Shown piece after piece: positions 33,938-42,534 of a DNA stretch of 64,000 bases. The notes beneath the pieces are model-generated. The model had not been told where the DNA came from and did no database searches. It saw only the letters and a list, made by a program, of their open reading frames with translations. The stretch is from Paeniglutamicibacter psychrophenolicus (GTDB lineage Bacteria > Actinomycetota > Actinomycetes > Actinomycetales > Micrococcaceae): positions 2,108,001-2,172,000 of the forward strand of contig NZ_JAGIOE010000001.1 of NCBI RefSeq assembly GCF_017876575.1. Direction: 5' to 3'. Numbering within the stretch: the first letter of the stretch is position 1; every line of letters begins with the position of its first letter. The position numbers and the translations under genes are program-made.

Positions 33938-34144
33938 GTGGCGAAGAACATTGTCCCTAGCGACGCAACTCTGACAATCACCCAGATAAGGTCCACCATT
34001 GGTGGCAAGCAGAACCAGCGCGACACCCTTCGCTCGCTCGGTCTGAAGCGCATCGGCCACACCGTGGTCCGTACCGCCGACGCCGTCACCGTAGGCATGG
34101 TCAACACGGTTCCGCACCTCGTAAAGGTTGAGGAGGCGAAGTAA
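33938..34144 (+). CDS. rpmD: 50S ribosomal protein uL30
   Basis: Small large-subunit protein. The 68 residues begin at GTG with [22 protein letters not shown] and contain [14 protein letters not shown]. It starts 2 nt after rpsE and ends 2 nt before rplO, in the standard spc order. Confidence 0.96.
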   Translation: MAKNIVPSDATLTITQIRSTIGGKQNQRDTLRSLGLKRIGHTVVRTADAVTVGMVNTVPHLVKVEEAK

Positions 34145-34146
34145 TC

Positions 34147-34602
34147 ATGGCTGAAAAAGAAAACGCACTGAAGGTACACCACCTGCGTCCAGCCGAAGGT
34201 GCCAAGAAGGCCAAGACCCGTGTGGGTCGTGGTGAGGCATCCAAGGGTAAGACCGCTGGTCGCGGTATGAAGGGCACCAAGGCGCGCTACCAGGTCAAGG
34301 CCGGCTTCGCCGGTGGCCAGTTGCCGCTGCACATGCGCCTTCCGAAGCTTCGCGGCTTCAAGAACCCGTTCCGCGTCGAGTTCCAGGTTGTAAACCTGGA
34401 CAAGATCTCGGAGCTGTTCCCCGAAGGTGGCGAAGTCACCGTTGAGGCATTGGTCGCGAAGGGCGCCGTTCGCAAGAACGAGCCAGTCAAGGTCCTTGGC
34501 TCGGGCGAACTGACCGTCAAGGTCGACGTGAAGGTCAACGCCTTCTCCTCGTCCGCGTCGGAAAAGATCGTCGCAGCCGGCGGCTCTGCAGTAGAGCTCT
34601 AA
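34147..34602 (+). CDS. rplO: 50S ribosomal protein uL15
   Basis: Late assembly protein of the large subunit. The 151 residues carry the glycine-rich [19 protein letters not shown] stretch near residues 23-42, then [15 protein letters not shown]. It is the last gene of the rplN unit. A terminator follows, so secY is transcribed separately here. Confidence 0.97.
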   Translation: MAEKENALKVHHLRPAEGAKKAKTRVGRGEASKGKTAGRGMKGTKARYQVKAGFAGGQLPLHMRLPKLRGFKNPFRVEFQVVNLDKISELFPEGGEVTVEALVAKGAVRKNEPVKVLGSGELTVKVDVKVNAFSSSASEKIVAAGGSAVEL

Positions 34603-34632
34603 GCTACGTGGTCTCTTGATCACACAGTGAGA

Positions 34633-34683
34633 AGGGGTGGACCCGGAATTCGCTAAGCGGATTTCCGGGGACACCCCTTTTTT
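34633..34683 (+). terminator. intrinsic terminator after rplO
   Basis: AGGGGTG (34633-34639) pairs with CACCCCT at 34672-34678, with a second stem CCCGGAA/TTCCGGG inside. Six T residues follow. It ends the spc unit before secY. Confidence 0.88.
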
Positions 34684-34833
34684 CTTGCAGCACTACACCT
34701 TCGGGAACCGGCTGGCATCCAGTTATGCCGTAGGCATGGTTCGAAGGTGGTTTCCCGCTGAAAATATCGATCAGCTGGGGAATGATTACAGTCCCAGCCG
34801 CGGTTCATTTGGTTTGTAACGCTCACCACCCGA

Positions 34834-34839
34834 TAGAAT
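34834..34839 (+). promoter_or_regulatory. candidate -10 box of secY-adk
   Basis: TAGAAT at 34834-34839 is a near-consensus -10, 50 bp before the TTG start of secY and after the rplO terminator. The -35 region is poor (GGTTTG at 17 bp), so a promoter here is likely but not exact. Confidence 0.35.
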
Positions 34840-34889
34840 CGATAGGTCAACCCCCGGGTACCCCCGGCCACCATCAATCAGGAGGACGC

Positions 34890-36194
34890 TTGTTCAGCGC
34901 CATTGCCCGGGTATTCCGGACGCCTGACCTGCGACGCAAGTTGTTGTTCACGCTCGCCATCATTGCGATCTACCGTGCAGGTGTCTACATCCCTGCACCC
35001 GGTGTGGACTATTCCAACGTCCAACAGTGTCTTGCCGCGGGTAACACCACCGGCGGCCTGTACCAGTTCGTGAACCTGTTCAGTGGCGGTGCTTTGCTGC
35101 AGGTCTCGATCTTCGCCATGGGCATCATGCCCTACATCACGGCCTCCATCATCGTCCAGCTGCTGCGTGTGGTGATCCCTCGCTTCGAGGAGCTGCACAA
35201 GGAAGGACAGGCCGGACAGGCCATCCTGACCCAGTACACCCGGTACCTGACCATTGCGCTGGGCCTGTTGCAGGCAACCACGCTGGTCTCGCTGGCACGC
35301 AGCGGAATGCTCTTCCCCTCCTGCCAGCTCCCGATCGTTCCCGAGGACAACCTCTGGGTCATCATCCTGATGATCTTCACGCTCACGGCAGGCACGGGCC
35401 TGATCATGTGGATGGGCGAGCTGGCCACCGAACGCGGCGTCGGCAACGGCATGTCGCTGTTGATCTTCGTGTCCATCGCCTCGGGCTTCCCCTCGGCCAT
35501 GGGCGCCATCGCCACCTCGCAGGGTTGGGGCGTCTTCGTTGGAGTCATCCTCATCGGCCTGGCGGTCATCGCCCTGGTCGTCTTCGTGGAGCAGTCCCAG
35601 CGCCGCATCCCGGTGCAGTACGCCAAGCGGATGATCGGACGCCGCACCGTGGGCGGAACCTCCACCTACATCCCGATCAAGGTCAACATGGCCGGCGTGA
35701 TCCCGGTGATCTTCGCATCCTCGATGCTGGCACTGCCCTCGATGGTCGTGCAGTTCAACACGCGCACCGACGGCACGCTGCCGGACTGGGCGCTGTGGGT
35801 GCAGACGAACTTCTCCGGTTCGTCCCCGTTGTACATGGTTGCCTACACGCTGCTGACCATCGGCTTCACCTACTTCTACGTCGCCATCACGTTCAACCCG
35901 ACCGAGGTTGCCGACAACATGAAGCAGTACGGCGGATTCATCCCCGGCATCCGTGCCGGACGCCCGACGGCCGAGTACCTCGAGTACATCCTCAGCCGCA
36001 TCACGTTCCCCGGTGCCCTTTACCTGGCATTCGTGGCCCTGATTCCGTTGATCGCCTTCGTGCTGATCAACGCCGATCAGAACTTCCCATTTGGCGGCAC
36101 CTCGATCCTCATCATGGTTGGTGTGGGTCTTGAGACCGTCAAGCAAATCAACGCACAAATGCAGCAGCGACACTACGAAGGACTTCTGCGATGA
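34890..36194 (+). CDS. secY: preprotein translocase subunit SecY
   Basis: Pore-forming subunit of the Sec translocon with ten transmembrane helices. The 434 residues start at TTG (34890) because a perfect AGGAGGA lies 4-5 nt upstream and the family begins MFSAIARVFRTPDLRRK. The N-terminal plug region, M-G-E-L-A-T-E-R-G-V-G-N-G and the C-terminal cytoplasmic loop are present. Its TGA overlaps the adk ATG (ATGA). The spc terminator gives it a separate promoter. Confidence 0.97.
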   Translation: MFSAIARVFRTPDLRRKLLFTLAIIAIYRAGVYIPAPGVDYSNVQQCLAAGNTTGGLYQFVNLFSGGALLQVSIFAMGIMPYITASIIVQLLRVVIPRFEELHKEGQAGQAILTQYTRYLTIALGLLQATTLVSLARSGMLFPSCQLPIVPEDNLWVIILMIFTLTAGTGLIMWMGELATERGVGNGMSLLIFVSIASGFPSAMGAIATSQGWGVFVGVILIGLAVIALVVFVEQSQRRIPVQYAKRMIGRRTVGGTSTYIPIKVNMAGVIPVIFASSMLALPSMVVQFNTRTDGTLPDWALWVQTNFSGSSPLYMVAYTLLTIGFTYFYVAITFNPTEVADNMKQYGGFIPGIRAGRPTAEYLEYILSRITFPGALYLAFVALIPLIAFVLINADQNFPFGGTSILIMVGVGLETVKQINAQMQQRHYEGLLR

Positions 36195-36763
36195 CAAGAC
36201 TGTTGATCATTGGACCACCCGGTGCCGGCAAGGGCACCCAGGCGGACCGCATCTCCGAGCGCCTCAATGTGGTGGCCATCTCCACCGGCGACATCTTCCG
36301 CGCCAACGTCAAGGGCGGAACCCCGCTGGGCGTCGAGGCCAAGAAGTACATCGACGCCGGGAACTTCGTTCCCGACTCGGTCACCAACTCGATGGTGCGC
36401 GACCGCCTGGCCCAGGACGACGTCAAGGACGGCTTCCTGCTGGACGGCTACCCGCGCACCAGCGCCCAGGTCGACGAGCTGGATTCGATCCTGGCCGACG
36501 CCGGGGTTCAGCTCGATGCAGTGCTGCAGCTGACCGCCGACGACGAGGAACTCGTCGCCCGCCTGCTCAAGCGCGCTCAGATCGAGGGCCGTGCCGATGA
36601 CAACGAAGAGGTCATCCGCCACCGCCTGGGCCTGTACCACGAGGAAACGGCCGTCGTGGTCAACCGCTACCAGGAGCGCGGCATCGTGCGCCTGGTCGAC
36701 GGCATCGGCGAGATCGATGAAGTCACCAACCGCGTCATGGGCGCGCTGGGACAGAACGTCTAA
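36191..36763 (+). CDS. adk: adenylate kinase
   Basis: Catalyses ATP + AMP to 2 ADP. The 190 residues carry the P-loop GPPGAGKGT at residues 8-16 and the D-G-Y-P-R-T motif. The LID between KRAQIEGRADDNEE and the C-terminal helices is short. It therefore belongs to the short, zinc-free actinobacterial class. It overlaps secY by four bases and ends before a terminator, forming the secY-adk pair. Confidence 0.97.
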   Translation: MTRLLIIGPPGAGKGTQADRISERLNVVAISTGDIFRANVKGGTPLGVEAKKYIDAGNFVPDSVTNSMVRDRLAQDDVKDGFLLDGYPRTSAQVDELDSILADAGVQLDAVLQLTADDEELVARLLKRAQIEGRADDNEEVIRHRLGLYHEETAVVVNRYQERGIVRLVDGIGEIDEVTNRVMGALGQNV

Positions 36764-36781
36764 ATCGCTTACACACGCAAG

Positions 36782-36827
36782 AACCGCGGGGACCGGCACA
36801 CCAGTGCCGCCATCCCCGCGGTTTTTT
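36782..36827 (+). terminator. intrinsic terminator after adk
   Basis: An 11-bp stem AACCGCGGGGA/TCCCCGCGGTT (36782-36792 with 36813-36823) with an inner GGCAC/GTGCC stem is followed by TTTTTT. It separates adk from map. Confidence 0.92.
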
Positions 36828-36873
36828 GCGATAATGACGTGTAGCAACGTCTTTGGAAAGGGACATACACACC

Positions 36874-37704
36874 ATGGCTTTCAGCCAACGCAAGATCGAG
36901 TACAAGACCAACGGGCAGATCCTGAAGATGCGCGAGGCGGGCTTGGTCCTGGCCGAGGCATTGGATGAAGCCGTTGCCGCCGCACAAATCGGCGTGACCA
37001 CCGCCCACCTGGATGCGGTCTTCGCCTCGGTGCTCGAACGCCACGGGGCCACCAGCAACTTCAAGGGCTACCACGGGTTCCCGGCCACCATCTGCGCCTC
37101 GGTCAACGAGGAGGTCGTCCACGGGTTCCCCAGCGAGTACGAGTTGGCCGACGGAGACGTGCTGAAGATCGACGGCGGAGCCATCATCGACGGCTGGCAT
37201 GCCGACTCGGCACGCACTGTCATCGTCGGCACCGCGGCTCCCGAGGACCAGCGCCTGTCCGACATCACCCAGGAAGCCATGTGGCGGGGGATTGCAGCGC
37301 TGGCCGAGGCACGCTTCGTGGGCCAGATCGGCGACGCCATCGACGACTTCGTCTCCGGGGTCCCGGGCGCTCCGCTTGGCATCCTGGAGGACTACGTGGG
37401 CCACGGCATCGGATCGGAGATGCACCAGGCACCCGATGTCCTGAACTACCGCACCGGACACCGCGGTGCCCGTGTGAAGCCGGGCATGTGCCTGGCCATC
37501 GAACCCATGCTGGTGCGCGGGGGACTTGAGACAAAGGTGCTGGCCGACGACTGGACCGTGGTGACCGTCGATGGGCAGCGTGCTTCGCAGTGGGAACACT
37601 CGGTGGCCGTACACATGGGTGGCATCTGGGTACTGACGGCCCACGACGGGGGAGCGGCAGGGCTTGCGCCGTTCGGCGTCGTCCCGTCCCCGATCGTTTC
37701 CTAG
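36874..37704 (+). CDS. map: type I methionine aminopeptidase
   Basis: Removes the initiator methionine from nascent proteins. The 276 residues carry all five metal ligands of the pita-bread fold: D100, D111, H177, E210 and E241. H-G-F-P-S-E-Y and G-H-G-I-G are also present. The ATG at 36874 was chosen as the usual family start; an in-frame ATG at 36853 would add seven residues. It is placed between terminators, so it is probably monocistronic, with GATAAT at 36829-36834 as a possible -10. Confidence 0.96.
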   Translation: MAFSQRKIEYKTNGQILKMREAGLVLAEALDEAVAAAQIGVTTAHLDAVFASVLERHGATSNFKGYHGFPATICASVNEEVVHGFPSEYELADGDVLKIDGGAIIDGWHADSARTVIVGTAAPEDQRLSDITQEAMWRGIAALAEARFVGQIGDAIDDFVSGVPGAPLGILEDYVGHGIGSEMHQAPDVLNYRTGHRGARVKPGMCLAIEPMLVRGGLETKVLADDWTVVTVDGQRASQWEHSVAVHMGGIWVLTAHDGGAAGLAPFGVVPSPIVS

Positions 37705-37805
37705 CGCCGGTCCGCATTCCGGCGCACCAGGTGGCGCGAGGGGGATGTGGCCAACCTAACAAAATCGGTTGACCCTTCTGGTTTCCCTTTAAGCCATCTA
37801 CCGCG

Positions 37806-37811
37806 TAGGCT
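37806..37811 (+). promoter_or_regulatory. candidate -10 box of infA-rpmJ
   Basis: TAGGCT at 37806-37811, with TTCCCT 17 bp upstream, in the 231-bp map-infA gap. A leader of about 118 nt would result. TTGACC at 37769 is a better -35 but has no -10 at the right distance. Confidence 0.3.
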
Positions 37812-37935
37812 TGACTGTTGGTTGTCTGTTCCTTGGTGCCCAAAAGCTGTTGCCGCGGGTACCTCTGTGATCGATGGCCGAGACCATAAATCTGTTGGCG
37901 GTAAATATCGCCAGCAACAAAAGTTAGCGGAGGAT

Positions 37936-38157
37936 ATGGCCAAGAAAGAGGGTGTCATCGAGGTAGAAGGCACCGTGTCAGAGGCACTGCCCAACGCGAT
38001 GTTCCGTGTTGAGCTGCCCAACGGGCACGTTGTACTTGCAACTATCTCGGGAAAGATGCGTCAGCACTACATTCGAATCCTCCCTGAGGATCGCGTAGTG
38101 GTGGAACTCAGTCCGTATGACCTCAACCGCGGACGTATCGTTTACCGCTACAAGTAA
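37936..38157 (+). CDS. infA: translation initiation factor IF-1
   Basis: Essential initiation factor with an S1/OB fold, occupying the A site of the 30S subunit. The 73 residues begin [20 protein letters not shown] and end [14 protein letters not shown] ends only 2 nt before the ATG (ATAT context), which is unusually close. rpmJ follows after 85 nt, probably in the same transcript. Location between map and rpmJ is the standard actinobacterial order. Confidence 0.97.
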   Translation: MAKKEGVIEVEGTVSEALPNAMFRVELPNGHVVLATISGKMRQHYIRILPEDRVVVELSPYDLNRGRIVYRYK

Positions 38158-38242
38158 AGATTTTTGCCATTCTTCCCTTCGGGGAAGGGCGACGAAGGTA
38201 ATTACGCTCCACTTGAAACCGCAACCGCAAAAGGAAATTGCC

Positions 38243-38356
38243 TTGAAGGTTAACCCTAGCGTGAAGCCGATCTGCGATAAGTGCAAGGTGATCCGCCGTA
38301 ATGGCGTGGTCATGGTGATCTGCGAAAACCCACGCCATAAGCAGCGCCAGGGCTAA
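38243..38356 (+). CDS. rpmJ: 50S ribosomal protein bL36, zinc-binding form
   Basis: Smallest large-subunit protein. The 37 residues start at TTG (38243) with AAAAGGAAA about 7 nt upstream, read as [17 protein letters not shown]11, C14, C27 and H32 form the zinc site, so this is the C+ form. Many actinobacteria carry a second, zinc-free copy elsewhere for zinc starvation; none is in this window. It is easily missed because of its size and TTG start. Confidence 0.95.
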   Translation: MKVNPSVKPICDKCKVIRRNGVVMVICENPRHKQRQG

Positions 38357-38395
38357 TTTCCCTTACGGGAAATCCTGCGCGTAGTAATGAAATCG

Positions 38396-38471
38396 GCAGT
38401 ACAGCATCCATCGCGCGATGCATACCCACGGCACGGAGGCCGCGGACCGGGAACACCCGGGATTGTACTGC
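38396..38471 (+). other. closed stem structure in the rpsM leader
   Basis: GCAGTACA (38396-38403) pairs exactly with TGTACTGC (38464-38471), enclosing a CATCGCGCGATG palindrome and a CCGGG repeat. It lies 34 nt before rpsM, where an S4-regulated leader sits in some bacteria. A regulatory role is inference. Confidence 0.4.
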
Positions 38472-38505
38472 TTTAGACCTCCGAATATCGAAAGGTAGAC
38501 AGCAT

Positions 38506-38880
38506 ATGGCTCGTCTAGCTGGCGTAGACATCCCGCGCGAAAAGCGCGTGATCATTGCGCTTACATACATTTACGGCGTGGGCAAGACCCGTGCAGAACA
38601 GACCATCGCCGAGACCGGGATCAACCCGGACACTCGTGTGAAGGATCTCTCCGACGCTGAGCTGGTACAGCTGCGTGACTTCATTGAAGGAAGCTTCAAG
38701 GTTGAGGGCGACCTCCGCCGTGAAGTGGCAGCTGACATTCGCCGCAAGGTTGAAATCGGCTCCTACGAAGGCATCCGCCACCGCAAGGGCCTGCCGGTCC
38801 GCGGTCAGCGCACCAAGACCAACGCTCGTACCCGCAAGGGCCCGAAGCGCACCGTCGCCGGTAAGAAGAAGACTCGCTAA
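38506..38880 (+). CDS. rpsM: 30S ribosomal protein uS13
   Basis: Head protein contacting the 50S bridge and P-site tRNA. The 124 residues begin [22 protein letters not shown] and [18 protein letters not shown] follow, with a basic tail. AAAGG lies about 10 nt upstream. It opens the alpha-operon segment, followed by rpsK. Confidence 0.98.
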   Translation: MARLAGVDIPREKRVIIALTYIYGVGKTRAEQTIAETGINPDTRVKDLSDAELVQLRDFIEGSFKVEGDLRREVAADIRRKVEIGSYEGIRHRKGLPVRGQRTKTNARTRKGPKRTVAGKKKTR

Positions 38881-38923
38881 ATCTAGCGGTCATCACTAAG
38901 CCAAATTTCTCGTAGGAGTAAGT

Positions 38924-39325
38924 ATGCCCCCCAAGACTCGTGGAGCGGTGCGTAAGCCGCGTCGCAAGGACAAAAAGAATATCCCGCTCGGCCAGGCGCA
39001 CATCAAGAGCACCTTCAACAACACCATCGTTTCCATCACGGATCCGAACGGTGCTGTAATCGCGTGGGCCTCGGCCGGCGAGGTTGGCTTCAAGGGCTCG
39101 CGTAAGTCGACTCCGTACGCCGCACAGATGGCCGCCGAGGCCGCTGCAAAGCGCGCACAGGAGCACGGCCTTCGCAAGGTCGACGTTTTCGTCAAGGGCC
39201 CCGGCTCGGGACGCGAAACCGCGATCCGCTCGCTGCAGGCTGCTGGCCTTGAGGTTGGGTCCATCCAGGACGTTTCCCCAAGCGCACACAACGGCTGCCG
39301 CCCGCCAAAGCGTCGCCGCGTCTAA
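38924..39325 (+). CDS. rpsK: 30S ribosomal protein uS11
   Basis: Platform protein of the small subunit. The 133 residues contain [12 protein letters not shown] and the [14 protein letters not shown] motif at the C-terminus. AGGAG lies 5 nt upstream of the ATG. In mycobacteria rpsD follows here, but in this window a hairpin-rich 173-nt spacer leads straight to rpoA. Confidence 0.98.
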   Translation: MPPKTRGAVRKPRRKDKKNIPLGQAHIKSTFNNTIVSITDPNGAVIAWASAGEVGFKGSRKSTPYAAQMAAEAAAKRAQEHGLRKVDVFVKGPGSGRETAIRSLQAAGLEVGSIQDVSPSAHNGCRPPKRRRV

Positions 39326-39333
39326 TAATGACT

Positions 39334-39411
39334 GTCTGGCTTTGATGCCGCCGCGTCTTTCCCCCGCAAGGGGGTTGGGCGCGGCGGCATGATCGCCACG
39401 GCAAGCCAGAC
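39334..39411 (+). other. three-tier hairpin between rpsK and rpoA
   Basis: Outer stem GTCTGGCTT/AAGCCAGAC (39334-39342 with 39403-39411), middle stem of 11 bp (39345-39355 with 39380-39390) and inner stem CCCCC/GGGGG closed by a GCAA tetraloop (39361-39374). No U-tract follows. It is likely a processing or stability element separating rpsM-rpsK from rpoA. Confidence 0.55.
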
Positions 39412-39498
39412 CGAACCAGACGAACGCCGACGAGGCATACGTCGTTTCCACCCCCTGTGTTGCGTCATATAGCGGACGCTCGCTGAAAGGAAATGTAA

Positions 39499-40506
39499 GT
39501 GCTCATTGCACAGCGCCCTACCCTGACCGAAGAAGTCGTAGCGGAGAACCGCTCCCGTTTCGTAATTGAACCGTTGGAGCCTGGCTTCGGCTACACCCTG
39601 GGTAACTCGCTTCGCCGTACCCTGCTCTCCTCCATCCCTGGTGCAGCTGTCACCAGTGTGCGGATCGACGGGGTATTGCACGAGTTCACCACCGTAGCCG
39701 GTGTGAAGGAAGACGTCACCGAGTTGATTCTGAACATCAAGAATCTCTCAGTGTCCTCCGAACATGACGAGCCGGTCGTCGCCTACCTGCGCAAGCAGGG
39801 CCCGGGCGTCGTCACCGCAGCCGACATCACCCCGCCAGCCGGCGTGGAATTCCACAACCCGGACCTGCACATCGCGACATTGAACGCGAAGGGCAAGTTC
39901 GACATGGAACTGACCATCGAACGTGGCCGCGGTTATGTTTCTGCAGCGCAGAACAAGAACGTGGACGCAGAGATCGGTCGCATCCCCGTGGATTCGATCT
40001 ACTCGCCGGTACTCAAGGTGACCTTCCGCGTGGAGGCCACCCGTGTCGAGCAGCGCACCGACTTTGACAAGCTCATCGTCGATGTCGAAACCAAGGACTC
40101 GATGCTCCCGCGCGATGCAGTTGCATCCGCCGGCACCACCCTGGTTGAACTGTTCGGCCTGGCACGCGAGCTGAACACCGCCGCTGAAGGCATCGAGATC
40201 GGCCCGTCCCCGACGGACGCCGCACTCGCAGCCGACATGGCACTGCCGATCGAAGATCTCGAATTGACGGTTCGCTCGTACAACTGCCTCAAGCGTGAGG
40301 GCATCCACTCCGTGGGTGAACTCGTTGCACGCTCCGAGGCCGACCTGATGGACATCCGTAACTTCGGTGCGAAGTCCATCGACGAGGTCAAGGCGAAGCT
40401 GATCGATTTGGGTCTGGCCCTGAAGGATTCCCCTCCGGGCTTCGATCTTGCAGCACGTGCCGCCGCCATTGGCGACGATGACGTCTACGGTGAGGAAGAA
40501 GTCTAA
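39499..40506 (+). CDS. rpoA: DNA-directed RNA polymerase subunit alpha
   Basis: Scaffold for RNA polymerase assembly and target of activators. The 335 residues start at GTG with [14 protein letters not shown]. The N-terminal dimerisation domain (about 1-230) has [15 protein letters not shown]. The C-terminal DNA-binding domain (about 245-320) has R-S-Y-N-C-L-K-R-E and N-F-G-A-K-S-I-D-E. An ATG followed at once by TAA sits directly before the GTG start. Confidence 0.98.
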   Translation: MLIAQRPTLTEEVVAENRSRFVIEPLEPGFGYTLGNSLRRTLLSSIPGAAVTSVRIDGVLHEFTTVAGVKEDVTELILNIKNLSVSSEHDEPVVAYLRKQGPGVVTAADITPPAGVEFHNPDLHIATLNAKGKFDMELTIERGRGYVSAAQNKNVDAEIGRIPVDSIYSPVLKVTFRVEATRVEQRTDFDKLIVDVETKDSMLPRDAVASAGTTLVELFGLARELNTAAEGIEIGPSPTDAALAADMALPIEDLELTVRSYNCLKREGIHSVGELVARSEADLMDIRNFGAKSIDEVKAKLIDLGLALKDSPPGFDLAARAAAIGDDDVYGEEEV

Positions 40507-40538
40507 GACTTCTTGGCCCACCAGCTATAGAACTTAAA

Positions 40539-40579
40539 CCTTTGCGCCCGGTTTCCCACCGGGGCCCCGGGCGCAAAGG
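40539..40579 (+). other. hairpin in the rpoA-rplQ spacer
   Basis: A 13-bp perfect stem pairs 40539-40551 with 40567-40579 around a 15-nt loop in the 94-nt spacer. It ends 22 nt before the rplQ start and lacks a U-tract, so it looks like a processing site or barrier rather than a terminator. Confidence 0.5.
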
Positions 40580-40600
40580 CCACCATACTAGGAGAACACT

Positions 40601-41113
40601 ATGCCTACCCCTCCCAAGGGTCCGCGTCTCGGCGGCAGCGCAGCTCACGAGCGTTTGATGCTCGCGAACCTGTCCGCGCAGCTGTTCGAGAACAAATCCA
40701 TCACCACCACGCTGACCAAGGCCAAGCGCCTTCGTCCGCACGCAGAGCGCCTGATCACCTTCGCCAAGCGCGGAGACCTGGCCTCGCGTCGCCGCGTCCA
40801 GGCAGTCATTGCCTCGCGCAGCCGCACCAACAAGTCGATCGTTCACGAGCTGTTCGAGAACATCGCACCGGTCATGGCCGAGCGTCCGGGTGGCTACACC
40901 CGCATCACCAAGATCGGCAACCGCAAGGGCGACAACGCCCCGATGGCTGTCATCGAATTGGTCATGGAGCCGGTTTCCCCGAAGCAGGCCGTTGTGAAGG
41001 AAGCCGAAAAGGCTGCCGCAGTGGCTGCTCCGGTTGAAGAGGTCGTCGAGACCGAAGCAACCGAAACCGCCGAGGTCGTTGAGACCGAAGCAGCAGAGGA
41101 GAACAAGGCCTAG
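40601..41113 (+). CDS. rplQ: 50S ribosomal protein bL17 with an acidic tail
   Basis: Tunnel-exit protein of the large subunit. The 170 residues start [20 protein letters not shown] and include the family core to residue 124. Residues 125-170 are an extra Ala/Glu/Val-rich acidic tail built on VVETEA-type repeats. E. coli L17 has about 127 residues and lacks it. AGGAG lies 6 nt upstream. Last gene of the alpha segment, followed by a hairpin terminator. Confidence 0.97.
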   Translation: MPTPPKGPRLGGSAAHERLMLANLSAQLFENKSITTTLTKAKRLRPHAERLITFAKRGDLASRRRVQAVIASRSRTNKSIVHELFENIAPVMAERPGGYTRITKIGNRKGDNAPMAVIELVMEPVSPKQAVVKEAEKAAAVAAPVEEVVETEATETAEVVETEAAEENKA

Positions 41114-41140
41114 TCCTTGTCCCCTTGGCAACAGCCAAAA

Positions 41141-41192
41141 CATTGGCCCGGTGCGGCTTCCCCGATTACGGGGGAAAAGCACCGGGCCAATG
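41141..41192 (+). terminator. hairpin terminator after rplQ
   Basis: A 14-bp perfect stem (41141-41154 with 41179-41192) encloses a second TTCCCC/GGGGGA stem. The trailing sequence is GCTTTAAA, a weak U-tract. It ends 55 nt before truA. Confidence 0.75.
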
Positions 41193-41234
41193 GCTTTAAA
41201 CGGCGCCGTCCCGCAGTGGGCAGGCGCGTGGATC

Positions 41235-41240
41235 TAGGAT
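41235..41240 (+). promoter_or_regulatory. candidate leaderless -10 box of truA
   Basis: TAGGAT at 41235-41240 ends 6 nt before the truA ATG, so the transcript should begin at or beside the start codon. There is no Shine-Dalgarno sequence. The -35 is weak. Confidence 0.45.
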
Positions 41241-41246
41241 TGAAAC

Positions 41247-42191
41247 ATGTTGATTCCCGCCAATGATTCGGTGGATTCCTCCCTGGCCCCCAGCGGCAGC
41301 CCCACCGGGCCGGCGCTGGTGCGCATGTGCGTGCAGCTGGGGTATGACGGCACCGGATACAACGGCTGGGCCATCCAGCCGGGCCTTCCCACGGTGCAAG
41401 GCGTGGTGGAAGCGGCCCTTGCCATGCTCCTGCGCCGGCCCGTGCGCACCACGGTGGCCGGGCGCACCGACGCCGGGGTCCACGCCCGGAACCAGGTGGT
41501 CCATTTCGACCTTACCGCCGCCGAGTTCGAGTCCCTGCCCCGCGGCGCGGCCATCTCCCCGGAACGCGCTCTGGTGCGCAGGCTGCGCGGGGTGCTGACC
41601 CGGGAACGCGGGGCCATCCTCATCCACCAGGCCGCGGTCGCCCCGCCCGGGTTCGACGCGCGGTTCTCCGCGCTGTGGCGCCGCTATTCCTACCGGATCG
41701 CCGACGGCGCCGGGAACTGGGACCCGCTCTCGCGCGCCTACACGATGTGGCACAAGCGCGAGGTCGATGCGGATTTGCTGGACGCCGAGGCGAGAAGCCT
41801 GTTGGGCCGCCACGACTTCCTGTCGTTCTGCAAACCCCGGGACCACGCCACCACCATCCGCACGCTGACCGAGTTCTCCTTCGCCCGCGACGAGCGCGGA
41901 ATCGTGGTGGCGCACCTGAAGGCCGACGCGTTCTGCCACAACATGGTCCGCGCCCTCATCGGGGCGTGCCTGCTGGTGGGTGACGGGCGGGAGGAACCCG
42001 GCTGGGTTGCCACCCGGCTCGCCGAGGAACTGCGTGATTCCAAGACGTTGCTGGCCGATCCCCGGGCCCTGGTGCTCGAGGAAGTCGCCTACCCCGACGG
42101 GCGCGAGGCGGCGGCGCGTGCCGAGCTCACCCGTGCCAGGCGCCTTCCGCACGACGTGGGAATCCCCATCGGGGGAGTGTCGCTGGAATAG
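41247..42191 (+). CDS. truA: tRNA pseudouridine(38-40) synthase TruA
   Basis: Converts uridines 38-40 of the tRNA anticodon arm to pseudouridine. The 314 residues show Y-D-G-T-G-Y-N-G-W-A, the catalytic R-T-D-A-G-V-H-A motif with its Asp, and F-C-H-N-M-V-R-A-L-I-G near the C-terminus. Length is slightly above that of E. coli because of a short N-terminal extension. A -10 box ends 6 nt before the ATG and no binding site exists. A truA gene near rplQ and rplM is the usual arrangement. Confidence 0.95.
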   Translation: MLIPANDSVDSSLAPSGSPTGPALVRMCVQLGYDGTGYNGWAIQPGLPTVQGVVEAALAMLLRRPVRTTVAGRTDAGVHARNQVVHFDLTAAEFESLPRGAAISPERALVRRLRGVLTRERGAILIHQAAVAPPGFDARFSALWRRYSYRIADGAGNWDPLSRAYTMWHKREVDADLLDAEARSLLGRHDFLSFCKPRDHATTIRTLTEFSFARDERGIVVAHLKADAFCHNMVRALIGACLLVGDGREEPGWVATRLAEELRDSKTLLADPRALVLEEVAYPDGREAAARAELTRARRLPHDVGIPIGGVSLE

Positions 42192-42534
42192 CGGCAAAAC
42201 CCGTGCTCCGGTGCCCCTCACTGGCTGGTGAGAGGCGAATCACGCCTGCGTAGCGCGGTTCACGGCGCACGCTTTGGTGGTGCCGGGGTTAATCCGATAG
42301 ACTAACGGCTGTTGTGCGTGTCCTTTGTTCGACACAACCTTCTCCGCGTGACGGCTCAGTTGCAGAGCCACTGGTCTGCTGGGATTGCGAACATTCATGG
42401 ACGGCCGGTCTTTTCAGTCCTCACCTGGCGAACTGGTACAGCGCATCGAACACAGCACGTTCTAGGACAGCGGATCTCACAGCCGCTGACCAAAAGTGTG
42501 CTTGACCAGTAACCAATAAACAAAGGCAATTACA
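42192..42534 (+). promoter_or_regulatory. promoter and leader region of rplM-rpsI
   Basis: A 343-bp gap without a convincing gene. The candidate promoter (42274-42303) is followed by a leader of about 225 nt. GTTGTG...CACAAC (42311-42338) and GGCTC...GAGCC (42353-42369) can form small hairpins. The stretch before the rplM GTG is A-rich. Confidence 0.45.
42274..42303 (+). promoter_or_regulatory. candidate rplM promoter
   Basis: TTGGTG (42274-42279), 18 bp, TAGACT (42298-42303). The -10 is the same hexamer proposed for tuf and rplN. Confidence 0.45.

Noticed and set aside
38060-38090. TTCGAATCC resembling a tRNA T-loop
   Set aside because: It lies inside the infA coding sequence, and no acceptor, D or anticodon arm can be folded around it.
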